Source of the DNA: Paenirhodobacter hankyongi
Lineage (GTDB): Bacteria > Pseudomonadota > Alphaproteobacteria > Rhodobacterales > Rhodobacteraceae
Direction of reading: 5' to 3'
DNA length: 64,000 nucleotides
Assembly (NCBI RefSeq): GCF_003664585.1
Contig: NZ_RCHI01000006.1
Span: 62,001-126,000 of the forward strand
Of this stretch, positions 53,544-63,927 are shown in pieces. A program made the position numbers and the translations under genes. The notes under the pieces are model-generated. The model was not told the DNA's origin and ran no database searches. It saw only the letters and a list, made by a program, of their open reading frames with translations. Every line of letters begins with the position of its first letter. Within the stretch, counting starts at the first letter, position 1.

Positions 53544-53999
53544 ATGCGCAAGCTCTTTACCGTGACCCTTCCTGCCGCCATGGTCCTTGGGGCCGTCACC
53601 CTCGCGGTGGCCAGCCCGATGGAGGCCGTCGGCGCGCGCCAGACCTATTTCAAGAAGCTCGGTTATGAGATGAAGAAGATGGGCGAACTCGCCAAGGCCT
53701 ATGACCCGGCCGCGGCGAAGACCGAGGCGGAGGCGCTTGCCCCGCTTCTGACGAGCGATTTCAAGGATTTCTTCCCCGAGGGCAGCTCGGCCGCCGAGAT
53801 CCCCGACGACAACCGCGCCAAGCCCGCGATCTGGTCGAATTTCGATGACTTCCTGGCCAAGGAAAAGGCCTTCAAGGACGCCGGAGCGGCACTGGTCGCG
53901 GCGGCCGGTGGCGAGGATGCGGGCGCCTTCGCCGCGGCCTTCGGCAAGTTCGGCGGCACCTGCAAGGCCTGCCACGACGAGTATCGCCTGCCGGAATGA
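53544..53999 (+). CDS. Cytochrome c' family protein
   Basis: A 151-aa periplasmic protein with a signal peptide (FTVTLPAAMVLGAVTLAVASP) and the heme motif CKACH near the C-terminus (about residues 141-145), the hallmark of the four-helix cytochrome c'/c-556 group. It precedes a cytochrome b561-type gene by 64 bp, a pairing common in proteobacteria and likely to be an electron-transfer unit. Confidence 0.85.
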   Translation: MRKLFTVTLPAAMVLGAVTLAVASPMEAVGARQTYFKKLGYEMKKMGELAKAYDPAAAKTEAEALAPLLTSDFKDFFPEGSSAAEIPDDNRAKPAIWSNFDDFLAKEKAFKDAGAALVAAAGGEDAGAFAAAFGKFGGTCKACHDEYRLPE

Positions 54000-54063
54000 C
54001 CGGAGTGCAGATCTGAAATCGGCCCGGGCGGCGGCGCCCGGGTCATCTTTTGCGACGGAGCGG

Positions 54064-54642
54064 ATGATGAGCGACACCCCCGAGACGAGCCGGCAGATCT
54101 GGGACCCGGCGCTGCGGCTGTTCCACTGGCTGCTGGCGGTCGCCGTGATCGGCGCCTGGCTGCTTGGCCATTTCGGGCCGCTGCAGATGACCTGGCATTT
54201 CTGGCTGGGCTACACGGTGATCGGGCTGCTGATCTTCCGCCTGATCTGGGGCCTCGTCGGGCCGCGCAATGCGCGCTTTGCCTCTTTCGTGAAAGGGCCG
54301 AGGGCGGTTCTCGCCTATGCCCGCACGCTGCCCGCGCGCCGCGCGGTGCAGGTGACCGGCCACAACCCGCTGGGTGGCTGGTCGGTGCTCGCGCTGCTTC
54401 TGGCGCTGAGCGCGCAGGTGCTGACCGGGCTGTTCCTCGACCCCGAGGACTACATCAACACCGGGCCGCTCGCGGGCTGGGTCTCGACCGACTGGAACCG
54501 CTTTGCGCTCTCCTGGCACCACCGTCTTGCCTGGCTGGTGGCGGCGCTCGTCGTGCTGCACATCGGCGCCATCGCCTTCTACCGGCTGTGGAAGCGCGAG
54601 GATCTGGTCACCCCGATGATCACCGGCCGGCGTCGCGACTGA
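54064..54642 (+). CDS. Cytochrome b561-type membrane protein
   Basis: A 192-aa diheme-type b cytochrome with four helices. Candidate heme ligands are the His of ALRLFHWLLAVAVIGAWLLGHF (residues 13-34), MTWHFWLGYTVIGL, LSWHHRLAWLVAALVVLHIGAIAFY near 155. It probably passes electrons between the quinone pool and the adjacent cytochrome c'. It starts with two in-frame ATGs; the first is used. Confidence 0.85.
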   Translation: MMSDTPETSRQIWDPALRLFHWLLAVAVIGAWLLGHFGPLQMTWHFWLGYTVIGLLIFRLIWGLVGPRNARFASFVKGPRAVLAYARTLPARRAVQVTGHNPLGGWSVLALLLALSAQVLTGLFLDPEDYINTGPLAGWVSTDWNRFALSWHHRLAWLVAALVVLHIGAIAFYRLWKREDLVTPMITGRRRD

Positions 54643-54686
54643 GCATCCGCCTTGCCGCGGCCGGCGGGCTCGGCTAGCGTCCGCCC

Positions 54687-56069
54687 ATGTCTTCACCGCA
54701 GGCCCAGATCCCCCCGGCGCGGCTTTCCGTCGTCGCCCATGTCCGTGCGCTTCTGGCGCTCGGGCTGCCGCTTGTCGGCTCGAATCTCGCGCAGATGGCG
54801 CTGCATGTCACCGACACGATGATGCTTGGCCGCTATGGTGTGGCCGAGCTGGCCGCGGCGGTGCTGGCCTCGGGGCTGTTCTTCATCCTCTTTCTTCTCG
54901 GCTCGGGGTTTTCCTATGCGGTGATGGGGCTGATCGCCGCGGCGCTTGGCGCCGGCGACGAGACCCAGGTGCGCCGCGACGCGCGCATGGCGCTGTGGCT
55001 GTCGATCCTGTTCGGGCTGGCGGTGATGCCGGTGCTGGCCTTCGCGGGGCCGCTGCTGCGGCTTCTGGGCCAGGCGCCCGGCACCGCGGCACTGGCGCAG
55101 GACTATCTGCGCGTCGCGATGTGGGGCATGGTGCCGGCGCTGATCATCGCGGTGCTGCGCGCCTATCTCAGCGCGCAGCTGCGCACGCAGATGGTGATGT
55201 GGGTGACCCTCGCCGGCGTCGGGCTGAACGCCGCGCTGAACTGGGCGCTGATCTTCGGCCATTGGGGCGCGCCCGAGATGGGGCTGCGCGGCGCGGCGCT
55301 GGCCTCGGTGGTGGTGCAGATCGTCACCGCGGTGCTGCTGATGATCTACGCCGCCTGGCTGCCCGAGCTGCGCCGCTTCCACCTGTTCCAGCGTTTCTGG
55401 CGACCCGATTGGGAGGCCTTCCGCGTCGTCTTCCGCGTCGGCATGCCGATCGGGCTCACCGCGCTCTTCGAGACCGGGATGTTCCAGGCCTCGGCGGTGA
55501 TGATGGGCTGGATCGGCACCGAGCAGCTCGCCGCGCATGGCATCGCGCTCGAGCTCGCCTCGATCGTCTTCATGGTGCACATGGGGCTGTCGAACGCGGC
55601 GACGGTGCAGGTGGGGCGGGCGAGAGGGGCACGCGATTTCGCCCGGCTGCGCGGGGGCGCGGCGGTGGCGCAGGCGCTGTCCTTCCTCTTCGCGTTGCTG
55701 TCGGTCGGCCTGTTCCTCGGCGTGCCGGAGCTGCTGATCGCCCCCTTCCTCGACACGGCGAAACCCGAGGCACAGGCGATTCTGGGCTTCGCCACCCGCC
55801 TGCTTGCGGTGGCGGCGCTGTTCCAGCTTTTCGATTCGACCCAGGTGATGGCGATGGGGCTGCTGCGCGGGGTGCAGGACACGCGTGTGCCGATGTGGGT
55901 GGCCGGCGCCTGCTACTGGCTGATCGGCATTCCGGCGGGCTATGTGCTGACCTTCCCGCTCGGGCTGGGGGGCGTGGGGCTCTGGCTCGGGCTGGCCTGC
56001 GGTCTGGTCTGCGCCGCGACGCTGCTCTCCTTGCGGTTCTGGCGCGGTCCCTGGCTGCATGCGGCGTGA
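54687..56069 (+). CDS. MATE-family multidrug exporter
   Basis: A 460-aa inner-membrane exporter with twelve hydrophobic helices in two homologous halves. The first half shows GLPLVGSNLAQMALHVTDTMMLGRYGVAELAAAVLA near residue 25; the second half starts around 250 (RVGMPIGLTALFETGMFQASAVMMGWIGTEQLAAHGI). Cation-coupled drug or metabolite export is expected, with substrate unknown. The MATE gene ends just before a hairpin and dispersed repeat. Confidence 0.92.
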   Translation: MSSPQAQIPPARLSVVAHVRALLALGLPLVGSNLAQMALHVTDTMMLGRYGVAELAAAVLASGLFFILFLLGSGFSYAVMGLIAAALGAGDETQVRRDARMALWLSILFGLAVMPVLAFAGPLLRLLGQAPGTAALAQDYLRVAMWGMVPALIIAVLRAYLSAQLRTQMVMWVTLAGVGLNAALNWALIFGHWGAPEMGLRGAALASVVVQIVTAVLLMIYAAWLPELRRFHLFQRFWRPDWEAFRVVFRVGMPIGLTALFETGMFQASAVMMGWIGTEQLAAHGIALELASIVFMVHMGLSNAATVQVGRARGARDFARLRGGAAVAQALSFLFALLSVGLFLGVPELLIAPFLDTAKPEAQAILGFATRLLAVAALFQLFDSTQVMAMGLLRGVQDTRVPMWVAGACYWLIGIPAGYVLTFPLGLGGVGLWLGLACGLVCAATLLSLRFWRGPWLHAA

Positions 56070-56101
56070 GGGGGCGCCGCCCCCTCGCGGCCTGCGCCGC
56101 T

Positions 56102-56195
56102 CACCCCCGAGGTATTTCGGGCAAGGCGAAAGCCCCGGGTCTTCGAGAAAACCGGCACCTTCCCGCTTCCAATTGCTGAAAATATCCCGGGGGTG
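56102..56195. repeat. Inverted pair of the dispersed intergenic repeat
   Basis: CACCCCCGAGGTATTTCGGGCAAGG (from 56102, plus sense) and CACCCCCGGGATATTTTCAGC (56176-56195, minus sense) face each other between convergent genes. Each is preceded by a GC-rich hairpin right after its gene stop. This looks like a double terminator. Confidence 0.6.
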
Positions 56196-56239
56196 AGCCG
56201 CGGTACGCGGTGAGGGGGCGGCGCCCCCTTGCGGCCGGT

Positions 56240-56668
56240 TCAGTCGGTGTTGCCCTCGGAGGGCATGCCCTTCATCAGCCGCTCGGCCTTCTTGCGCACC
56301 AGAACCGTGCGCAGGTCATGCATCGCCAGCAACAGGCTGTCGGTCACCTCGTCGAGCTGCGCCTCGCTCGCCTTGGTCTGCACCCAATGCGTGGTCAGGT
56401 TCAGATAGTCGACGGCGCGCAGGATGTCGTCGATGTCGCGCGCGGCCAGAAGGGCCACGCGCCTTGCCATCCAGGCCTCGATCTCGGCCAGGTCCTCGGG
56501 AGTAAGCCGCCGGTCGCCCTGCGGCTTGATCTCGCCGTTGCGGGTGTTGACGACGGCGATCTGGTCCATCTCGATCCGGCGCTGGCGGTTCTCGGTATCG
56601 ACCTTGAACACCGCCGCGCCGTTCTCGCGGATGCGGAAATAGTAGTCCGGCAGATCGCCCGCCATCAT
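56240..56668 (-). CDS. Conserved hypothetical protein
   Basis: A 142-aa protein. The first half is beta-rich (DYYFRIRENGAAVFKVDTENRQRRIEMDQIAVVNTRNGEIK) and the second half is helical (TPEDLAEIEAWMARRVALLAARDIDDILRAVDYLN). The latter resembles uncharacterised Rhodobacterales proteins. It starts 9 bp downstream of the aminotransferase start region's opposite side, i.e. directly past the aminotransferase 3' end, and is on the same strand, so they may be co-transcribed. No function known. Confidence 0.7.
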   Translation of the reverse strand: MMAGDLPDYYFRIRENGAAVFKVDTENRQRRIEMDQIAVVNTRNGEIKPQGDRRLTPEDLAEIEAWMARRVALLAARDIDDILRAVDYLNLTTHWVQTKASEAQLDEVTDSLLLAMHDLRTVLVRKKAERLMKGMPSEGNTD

Positions 56669-56676
56669 GCCCCCTG

Positions 56677-57915
<1,239 letters not shown>

Positions 57916-58022
57916 TTACGCCTGCCCCCGCATGCGATCAAGAGACGCAGGCAGGGCAGGGGTTGACGTGCGCCCCGCCGAGGTGGCACAGCCCGTGACG
58001 GGTTCATGACAGGGGGGCGGCT

Positions 58023-58304
58023 ATGATCGTCGAGACGAGCGAAGCGCGGCTGAAGCGGATGCGGATGCGCAGCTGGCGGCGCGGCACCAAGGAGATGGAC
58101 CTGATCCTCGGCCCCTGGGCGGACGAGAAGCTTGCCGTGCTCGACGAGGCGACGCTGACGCTTTATGACGCGCTGCTCGAGGAAAACGACCAGGACCTCT
58201 ATCTGTGGGTGTCGGGGGCGCTGCCCTGCCCGGAGGTCTATGCCGACCTTCTGGCGGTGATCGCCGATTTCGCGCGCTCGCGGCACCTGAACGTGCGCGC
58301 CTGA
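58023..58304 (+). CDS. sdhE: FAD assembly factor SdhE
   Basis: A 93-aa factor that promotes covalent flavinylation of succinate dehydrogenase. The RGxxE motif is in SWRRGTKEMDLILG (near residue 20), with the typical LYDALLEENDQDLYLWVSG block following. It is alone on this strand, not next to sdh genes. Confidence 0.88.
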   Translation: MIVETSEARLKRMRMRSWRRGTKEMDLILGPWADEKLAVLDEATLTLYDALLEENDQDLYLWVSGALPCPEVYADLLAVIADFARSRHLNVRA

Positions 58305-58385
58305 GCCGACGGACCGGGCCGGTTTAACGGAAATTTGTCTTTTCTTCGCGAGTCTCGATGCGGGAACGAGCGGCGGGAGAGACGG

Positions 58386-58904
58386 ATGACCTTTCAAACC
58401 CCCATGACGACGCTGCGCGACGAGGCGGAGCGGGATTGCCCGCCGGCGCTTCTGGCCGGCTATCTCGACAGCCTGTCGCTGCTCGAGCGGTTGCACCGGC
58501 TGCTGCTCGACGTGATCAAGGACGAGTTCGAGCGCACCGCTGTGCTCGACATCAACCCGGTGCAGGCCTTGCTGCTGTTCAACATCGGCGAGAACGAGGT
58601 GACGGCGGGCGAGCTGAAATCGCGCGGCTATTACCAGGGCTCGAACGTCAGCTACAACCTGAAGAAGCTGGTCGAAGCCGGCTACATGCACCATCAGCGC
58701 AGCGAGGTCGACCGGCGCTCGGTGCGGGTGCGGCTGACCTCGAAGGGGCGGCGGATGCGCGACGCGGTGGCCGAGATCTTTCGCCGTCAGGCGCGCGGCA
58801 TGGAGGCGCGCGGCACGCTCGACCTTGCCCGGATCGAGGAGATGAACCGCACCCTGCGCCGGATGGAGCGCTCGTGGAGCGAACAGATCCGCTACATCTA
58901 TTGA
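58386..58904 (+). CDS. MarR-family winged-helix regulator (LdtR-like)
   Basis: A 172-aa regulator. The HTH is in INPVQALLLFNIGENEVTAGELKSRGYYQGSNVSYNLKKL (around residues 57-97), with the wing at RSEVDRRSVRVRLTSKG. The pattern YYQGSNVSYNLKKLVEAGY matches LdtR-type regulators of Rhizobiales and Rhodobacterales, linked to cell-envelope or osmotic responses. Target genes are not evident; a serine hydrolase gene follows. Confidence 0.82.
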   Translation: MTFQTPMTTLRDEAERDCPPALLAGYLDSLSLLERLHRLLLDVIKDEFERTAVLDINPVQALLLFNIGENEVTAGELKSRGYYQGSNVSYNLKKLVEAGYMHHQRSEVDRRSVRVRLTSKGRRMRDAVAEIFRRQARGMEARGTLDLARIEEMNRTLRRMERSWSEQIRYIY

Positions 58905-59003
58905 CGCGCGACTGACGCCGGGGCGGGCTTGCCGGGCCCCGGCGCGCCGTGCTTCCCTGCATCCGGGCTGCGGGAGGGCGGCCGGCGCGGCAGGGAGGAA
59001 CGG

Positions 59004-60167
59004 ATGCGGCGGATGATGCGGATCGGGGCGCGGGTGCTGCTTGCGGTGGTGGTGATTGCCATCGCGGCGGGGATCTGGAAGCGCGAGGAAATCACCCGGC
59101 TGATTGCGGTGAACGGGCTGTTTTCGGAACAGCGGATCGTGCAGAACTTCTCGCACATGGATCGGCTGTTCCGCTCGCGCGTGCTCGATCGCGGCACCGG
59201 GCCGGTCTCGCCGCTGCCCGCGGGCGTGGCGGAACCGATCGGCCCGGTCGAGCGCGACTGGATCACCCGTCGCGCCGTCACCGCGGTCGTGATGCTGCGC
59301 GCGGGGCAGATCGTGCAGGAGGACTATTTCCTCGGCACCGGGGCGGACGATCTGCGGATCAGCTGGTCGATGGCGAAATCGGTGCTGTCGGCGCTCTTCG
59401 GCACGGTGGTGGCCGAGGGCAGGATTCCCGATCTCGATGCGCAGGTGACGCAATATGTGCCGGCCCTGAAGGGTTCGGCCTATGACGGCACGACGATCCG
59501 CGACGTGCTGACCATGTCCTCGGGCGTCGCCTTCAACGAGGACTACATGGACTTCGGTTCCGACATCAACCGCATGGGCCGGGTGCTGGCGCTTGGCGGC
59601 TCGATGGATGCCTTCGCGGCCTCGCTGAAGACGCGGGCGACGGCGCCCGGCAGCCACATGCACTATGTCTCGATCGACACGCATGTGCTGGGCATGGTGA
59701 TCCATGGTGCCACCGGGCGCGATCCGGTCGAACTGATGCAGGAGCGGATCATCGCGCCGATGGGGCTCGAGGCGAGCCCGGTGATGCTGACCGACGGCGA
59801 GGGCACGGGCTTCGTGCTGGGCGGGCTGAACCTGCGCACCCGCGATTATGCCCGGATCGGCCAGATGTTCCTGCAAAAGGGCTTCTGGAACGGCCGCCAG
59901 ATCGTGCCGGCCGATTGGGTCGCGGCCTCGACCGCGCATCAGGCGGTGGACGGGGCGGGCTATGGTTTCCAGTGGTGGGTGCCGGTCGACAATGCCGATC
60001 ACGGCGGCGACTACATGGCGCGCGGGATCTATGGCCAGTACATCTACGTGAACCCCGCGGCGGGCGTGGTGATCGCGGTGAACAGCGCCGATCGCGGCTT
60101 TGATGCCGAGGGCGTCAACGAGGAAAACCTTGCGATGTTCCGCGCCCTCGCGCAGGCTGCTCCCTGA
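59004..60167 (+). CDS. Membrane-anchored serine hydrolase (class C beta-lactamase fold)
   Basis: A 387-aa protein with an N-terminal hydrophobic anchor (GARVLLAVVVIAIAAGIW, residues 8-25). The penicillin-binding fold follows, with the active SMAK at residues 122-125, a second motif likely at HYVSIDTHVLG near 218, and a C-terminal YGFQWWVP and GIYGQYIYVNP region near 320-350. An esterase or peptidase role is possible; true beta-lactamase activity is not implied. It starts 99 bp after the LdtR-like gene. Confidence 0.82.
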   Translation: MRRMMRIGARVLLAVVVIAIAAGIWKREEITRLIAVNGLFSEQRIVQNFSHMDRLFRSRVLDRGTGPVSPLPAGVAEPIGPVERDWITRRAVTAVVMLRAGQIVQEDYFLGTGADDLRISWSMAKSVLSALFGTVVAEGRIPDLDAQVTQYVPALKGSAYDGTTIRDVLTMSSGVAFNEDYMDFGSDINRMGRVLALGGSMDAFAASLKTRATAPGSHMHYVSIDTHVLGMVIHGATGRDPVELMQERIIAPMGLEASPVMLTDGEGTGFVLGGLNLRTRDYARIGQMFLQKGFWNGRQIVPADWVAASTAHQAVDGAGYGFQWWVPVDNADHGGDYMARGIYGQYIYVNPAAGVVIAVNSADRGFDAEGVNEENLAMFRALAQAAP

Positions 60168-60180
60168 GGGGGAGCGCGCG

Positions 60181-60561
60181 ATGGAGATGGAGCCTTCGGT
60201 CAACGTGCTGGGCGGGCCGCTCGAGCTGTGCTCGGGGGCGCCGCGCACCGGCTTCTTCCGCGACGGGCATTGCAACACCTGCTGGGAGGATGCCGGGGCG
60301 CATACCGTCTGTGCGGTGATGACGGCCGAGTTCCTGGCCTGGTCGAGCTATGTCGGCAACGATCTCGTCTCGCCGCGGATCGAACTCGGGTTCACCGGGC
60401 TGAAACCCGGCGACCGCTGGTGCCTGTGCGCGGGGCGCTTCCTCGAGGCGCATGACGAGGGCTGCGCGCCGCCTGTCGTGCTCGAGGCGACGCATGCGCG
60501 CACGCTCGAGCTGGTGCCGCTCGAGGTGCTGCGGCTTTACCGGGTGCTGTCGCCGTTCTGA
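60181..60561 (+). CDS. DUF2237 family protein
   Basis: A 126-aa conserved protein of unknown role. The family block SVNVLGGPLELCSGAPRTGFFRDGHCNTCWEDAGAHTVCAVMT is intact, with four Cys. DRWCLCAGRFLEA and PPVVLEATHARTLELV follow. It lies 13 bp after the serine hydrolase. Its 3' end overlaps the convergent epmA by 25 bp. Confidence 0.85.
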   Translation: MEMEPSVNVLGGPLELCSGAPRTGFFRDGHCNTCWEDAGAHTVCAVMTAEFLAWSSYVGNDLVSPRIELGFTGLKPGDRWCLCAGRFLEAHDEGCAPPVVLEATHARTLELVPLEVLRLYRVLSPF

Positions 60562-61601
60562 GCCGGATCGGCGACCGGGGTCCAGAGCACGTCCTCGATC
60601 CGCGGCGCCGAGGTGGCGAGCATCACCAGCCGGTCGAAGCCGAGCGCGATGCCGCTGGCCGCGGGCATCTGGGCGAGGGCGGCGAGGAAATCCTCGTCGA
60701 TCGGGTAACGCTCGCCATAGATCCGGGCCTTCTCCTCCATCTCCAGCTCGAAGCGGTGGCGCTGTTCGGCGGCATCGGTCAGCTCGCCGAAGCCATTCGC
60801 CAGCTCGACCCCGCAGGCATAGAGCTCGAACCGCTCGGCGACGCGGTCGTCATCGGGGGCGGGGCGGGCGAGCGCCGCCTCGGCGGCCGGATAGCGGTCG
60901 AGGATCGTGGCGCGGCCATGGCCGAGATGCGGTTCGACCTTCTCGACCAGCACCTTCGACAGCATCAGTGACCAGGTGTCGTCGTCGCCGACCCCGATCC
61001 CCACGGCGCGGCACTGCGCGCGCAGGGCTTCGGCGTCGGTCTCGGCGCCGCGGCAGGTGGCCAGCAGGTCGATGCCGGCATGGCGGGCAAAGGCCTCGGC
61101 CACGCTCAGCCGCTCGGGCGCGGCGAAGGGATCGCAGTCGATGCCGCGATAGCGGAACACCCGCACCCCCGCCGCCTCGGCCGCCAGCCGCAGCATCGCC
61201 GCGCAATCGTCCATCAGCACGGTGTAATCCTCGCCCACCCGATACCATTCGAGCATGGTGAACTCGGGGCTGTGGCGGCTGCCGCGCTCGCGGTTGCGCC
61301 AGACATGGGCGAAGGCGAAGATCCGCCGCTCGCCCGCCGCGAGCAGCTTCTTCATCGCGAATTCGGGCGAGGTGTGCAGATACATCGGATGCGGCAGCCC
61401 GTCATTGCCGATCGCGGTGGTGGTGAAGGCGTGCAGATGCGCCTCGTTGCCGGGGCTGATCTGCAGGGCCGAGGGATCGACCTCGATGAAGTCGCGCGCC
61501 TCGAGCCAGTCCCCGATCGCGCGCCGGGTCCGGTTGCGCGCGAGCAGGATCGGGCGGCGGTCGGCATGCCGTTCGGCGTTCCACCACGGGGTCTCGGACA
61601 T
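60537..61601 (-). CDS. epmA: EF-P lysine aminoacylase EpmA (GenX/PoxA/YjeA)
   Basis: A 354-aa paralog of class II lysyl-tRNA synthetase lacking an anticodon domain. Class II motif 2 is AHVWRNRERGSRHSPEFTMLEWY near residue 97; motif 3 is ASGIALGFDRLVML near the end. EpmA ligates (R)-beta-lysine to EF-P. It is divergent from efp, 97 bp apart. The partner EpmB (lysine 2,3-aminomutase) is not in the window. Confidence 0.93.
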   Translation of the reverse strand: MSETPWWNAERHADRRPILLARNRTRRAIGDWLEARDFIEVDPSALQISPGNEAHLHAFTTTAIGNDGLPHPMYLHTSPEFAMKKLLAAGERRIFAFAHVWRNRERGSRHSPEFTMLEWYRVGEDYTVLMDDCAAMLRLAAEAAGVRVFRYRGIDCDPFAAPERLSVAEAFARHAGIDLLATCRGAETDAEALRAQCRAVGIGVGDDDTWSLMLSKVLVEKVEPHLGHGRATILDRYPAAEAALARPAPDDDRVAERFELYACGVELANGFGELTDAAEQRHRFELEMEEKARIYGERYPIDEDFLAALAQMPAASGIALGFDRLVMLATSAPRIEDVLWTPVADPAQNGDSTR

Positions 61602-61698
61602 GTTCTGTGGCTTTCGACTGGAAATTCCGTTGCGGATGGTTTAGGCGCTCAGCCATCCGGGCGCCAGAGCCTGCCTTCTACAACCAGGGACCGCAATC

Positions 61699-62268
61699 AT
61701 GGCCAAAGTCATCGCCTCCTCGATCCGCAAGGGCAACGTCCTCGATATGGACGGTGTTCTCTACATCGTGCTCACCGCCGAAAACGTTCACCCGGGCAAG
61801 GGCAACTCGGTGACCCAGGTCGAAATGCGCCGCATCTCGGACGGGGTGAAGGTGTCGGAGCGCTGGCGCACCGTGGACAGCGTCGAGAAGGCGCATGTCG
61901 ACGAGGCCGAGTATGACTTCCTCTACGAGGACGGCGAAGGCTATCACTTCATGAACCCCGAAACCTACGACCAGATCGCGGTGAGCGAGGATGTCGTGGG
62001 CGACGCCAAGGTCCACCTGCGCGACGGCATCCGGGTGTGGATGCTGACCCACGAGGGTGTGGCGCTGTCGATCGAGCTGCCGCAGAAGGTCACCGTCGAG
62101 GTCGAGGAGACCGAGCCGGTGGTCAAGGGCCAGACCGCCTCGTCCTCCTACAAGCCCGCGACCTGCACCGGCGGCATCCGCGTGATGGTGCCCCCGCATA
62201 TCGGCGTCGGCACCAAGATCATCATCAACACCACCGACAACTCCTACGTCGAGCGTGCGAAGGAGTGA
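61699..62268 (+). CDS. efp: Elongation factor P
   Basis: A 189-aa factor that relieves ribosomes stalled at polyproline. The N-terminal KOW-like domain carries the modified Lys34 in [10 protein letters not shown]; the OB domains follow ([33 protein letters not shown] at about 130-160). Lys34 is the residue EpmA would modify, and epmA is the divergent neighbour. A terminator lies 23 bp after the stop. Confidence 0.95.
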   Translation: MAKVIASSIRKGNVLDMDGVLYIVLTAENVHPGKGNSVTQVEMRRISDGVKVSERWRTVDSVEKAHVDEAEYDFLYEDGEGYHFMNPETYDQIAVSEDVVGDAKVHLRDGIRVWMLTHEGVALSIELPQKVTVEVEETEPVVKGQTASSSYKPATCTGGIRVMVPPHIGVGTKIIINTTDNSYVERAKE

Positions 62269-62290
62269 TCCTTCGCCCCGACCAGTTTCA

Positions 62291-62314
62291 AAGGCGCCCT
62301 TCGGGGCGCCTTTT
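62291..62314 (+). terminator. Intrinsic terminator of efp
   Basis: AAGGCGCCC (62291-62299) pairs with GGGCGCCTT (62304-62312) around TTCG, followed by TT. The stem is strong. Confidence 0.85.
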
Positions 62315-62333
62315 GCGTTTTCCGGAGGCTTCC

Positions 62334-62786
62334 ATGGAACAGATCCTTCTGCGCCCGGCCCGTCCGGCGGACGCGGACGCTATCGCCCAGATCTGGCACG
62401 CCAGCGCGGGCCACGGCGGGGCGCCGAACCTGCCCTCGCCCGCGTTTCTGCGCGAACGGGTCGGGGCGGCGCTCGGCACGCTCTGGCCCGAGGTGACGGT
62501 GGCCGAGGAGGCGGGCGAGATCGTCGCCTTCCTGGCGCTCGCCCCCGCGCGCGGCGTGCTCGAGGAGATCTTCGTGCGGCCGGACCGGATCGGGCGGGGG
62601 CTTGGCCGGCAGCTCCTCGATCTGGCAAAGCGGCGGATGCCCGGAGGGTTCACACTCTACACCTGGGCGCAGAATGACGCCGCGCGCGCGTTCTACGAGC
62701 GGGCCGGGCTGGTGCTGACGCAAGAAGGGCGGCATCCGGAGCGCGGCCATCCGGTCGTGCATTACGCCTGGATGCCGGCAGGGTGA
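62334..62786 (+). CDS. GNAT-family N-acetyltransferase
   Basis: A 150-aa single GNAT domain: LRPARPADADAIAQIW at the start, the CoA-binding FVRPDRIGRGLGRQLLDLAKRR (near residues 82-103), and YTWAQNDAARAFYERAGLV. CCGGAGGC lies upstream of ATG 62334. Substrate unknown; it sits alone between the efp terminator and irr. Confidence 0.85.
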   Translation: MEQILLRPARPADADAIAQIWHASAGHGGAPNLPSPAFLRERVGAALGTLWPEVTVAEEAGEIVAFLALAPARGVLEEIFVRPDRIGRGLGRQLLDLAKRRMPGGFTLYTWAQNDAARAFYERAGLVLTQEGRHPERGHPVVHYAWMPAG

Positions 62787-62792
62787 GCGGGC

Positions 62793-63221
62793 TCAGCCCT
62801 TGCGGCGCAGCCGGATCACCACATCGACGCGGCTGATCTCGGTGCCGGCGGGGGGCTCGGGCAGATGCGCGATTTCCAGCTCCTCGGGCGAGGCATCCGA
62901 CAGGCGGTTGTCATCTTCCCAGAAGAAATGCGGGTGATCGTCGATCCGGGTGTCGAAATAGCTGCGCGTGCCGTCGACGGTGATCTCGTGCATGATCCCG
63001 GCCTCGCAAAAGGCGCGCAGGGTGTTGTAGACGGTGGCGAGCGACACTTTCTCGCCCGCCTCGAGCGCCGCGGCATAGAGGCTCTCGGCGGTGACGTGGC
63101 GGTTCAGGCCGTCGCCCACCAGCAGCGACGCCAGCGAAAGCCGCTGCCGCGTCGGGCGCAGCCCGCCCTCGGTCAGCCAGCGCTGACCCCGCTCATGTGC
63201 AAGCATCGTTGTCACGGTCAT
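62793..63221 (-). CDS. irr: Fur-family iron response regulator Irr
   Basis: A 142-aa Fur-family protein of the Irr type, which senses iron through heme in alphaproteobacteria. The winged helix is GLRPTRQRLSLASLLVG to LATVYNTLRAFCEAGIMHEI (residues 20-75), and DDHPHFFWEDDNRLSDA near 95 is the Irr heme/metal region. ATG 63221 (MTVTTM) was chosen; an upstream ATG at 63236 is possible. It faces fabA. Confidence 0.85.
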   Translation of the reverse strand: MTVTTMLAHERGQRWLTEGGLRPTRQRLSLASLLVGDGLNRHVTAESLYAAALEAGEKVSLATVYNTLRAFCEAGIMHEITVDGTRSYFDTRIDDHPHFFWEDDNRLSDASPEELEIAHLPEPPAGTEISRVDVVIRLRRKG

Positions 63222-63393
63222 GTCTCCCAGCCCCATCTATATTTCATGAAAGCCGAGGCTTTCAATGGACAATCGCCCCGCGACAGGGCGCGCGGGGGCT
63301 GCAATGGCTGCGCCTGCGGCGGGGGCGGCCCTTGCACGTGCGCCTGCGCGGGTGATAGAGGGGAGGGGCAAACCACTGGGGGGATACGTGCCG

Positions 63394-63903
63394 ATGGCTG
63401 GCTTTCCGACAAGCTTCGGGAAAGAGGATCTGCTGAAATGCGCGCGCGGCGAACTGTTCGGGCCGGGCAATGCCCAACTGCCGGCGCCGCCGATGCTGAT
63501 GATGGACCGCATCACCGAGATCTCGGCCGATGGCGGGCTGCATGGCAAGGGCCATGTCGTCGCCGAATTCGACATCACCCCGGACCTGTGGTTCTTCGAC
63601 TGCCATTTCCCGGGCAACCCGATCATGCCCGGCTGCCTCGGCCTTGACGGGCTGTGGCAGCTGACCGGCTTCAACCTCGGCTGGCGTGGCTGGCAGGGGC
63701 GGGGCTATGCGCTCGGCGTCGGCGAGGTCAAGCTCACCGGCATGGTGCGCCCGGACCGCAAGATGCTGACCTACAAGGTCGATTTCACCAAGGCGCTGCT
63801 GACGCGCCGGCTGACCATGGGCGTCGCCGACGGGATCGTCGAGGCCGATGGCGAAGTGATCTACATCGTCAAGGACATGAAGGTCGCGCTCTCCGAGAGC
63901 TGA
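63394..63903 (+). CDS. fabA: 3-hydroxydecanoyl-ACP dehydratase/isomerase
   Basis: A 169-aa hot-dog enzyme that dehydrates 3-hydroxydecanoyl-ACP and isomerises it, starting unsaturated fatty acid synthesis. The active His71 is in [19 protein letters not shown] with Asp85. ATG 63394 gives the standard N-terminus [20 protein letters not shown]. The next gene is fabB, 24 bp after. Confidence 0.95.
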   Translation: MAGFPTSFGKEDLLKCARGELFGPGNAQLPAPPMLMMDRITEISADGGLHGKGHVVAEFDITPDLWFFDCHFPGNPIMPGCLGLDGLWQLTGFNLGWRGWQGRGYALGVGEVKLTGMVRPDRKMLTYKVDFTKALLTRRLTMGVADGIVEADGEVIYIVKDMKVALSES

Positions 63904-63927
63904 CCCCCGAACATTGAGGAGGCCACC

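Noticed and set aside
54693-56060. 455-aa minus-strand ORF opposite the MATE gene
   Set aside because: Low-complexity Arg/His/Gln translation; the plus strand has an intact MATE exporter.
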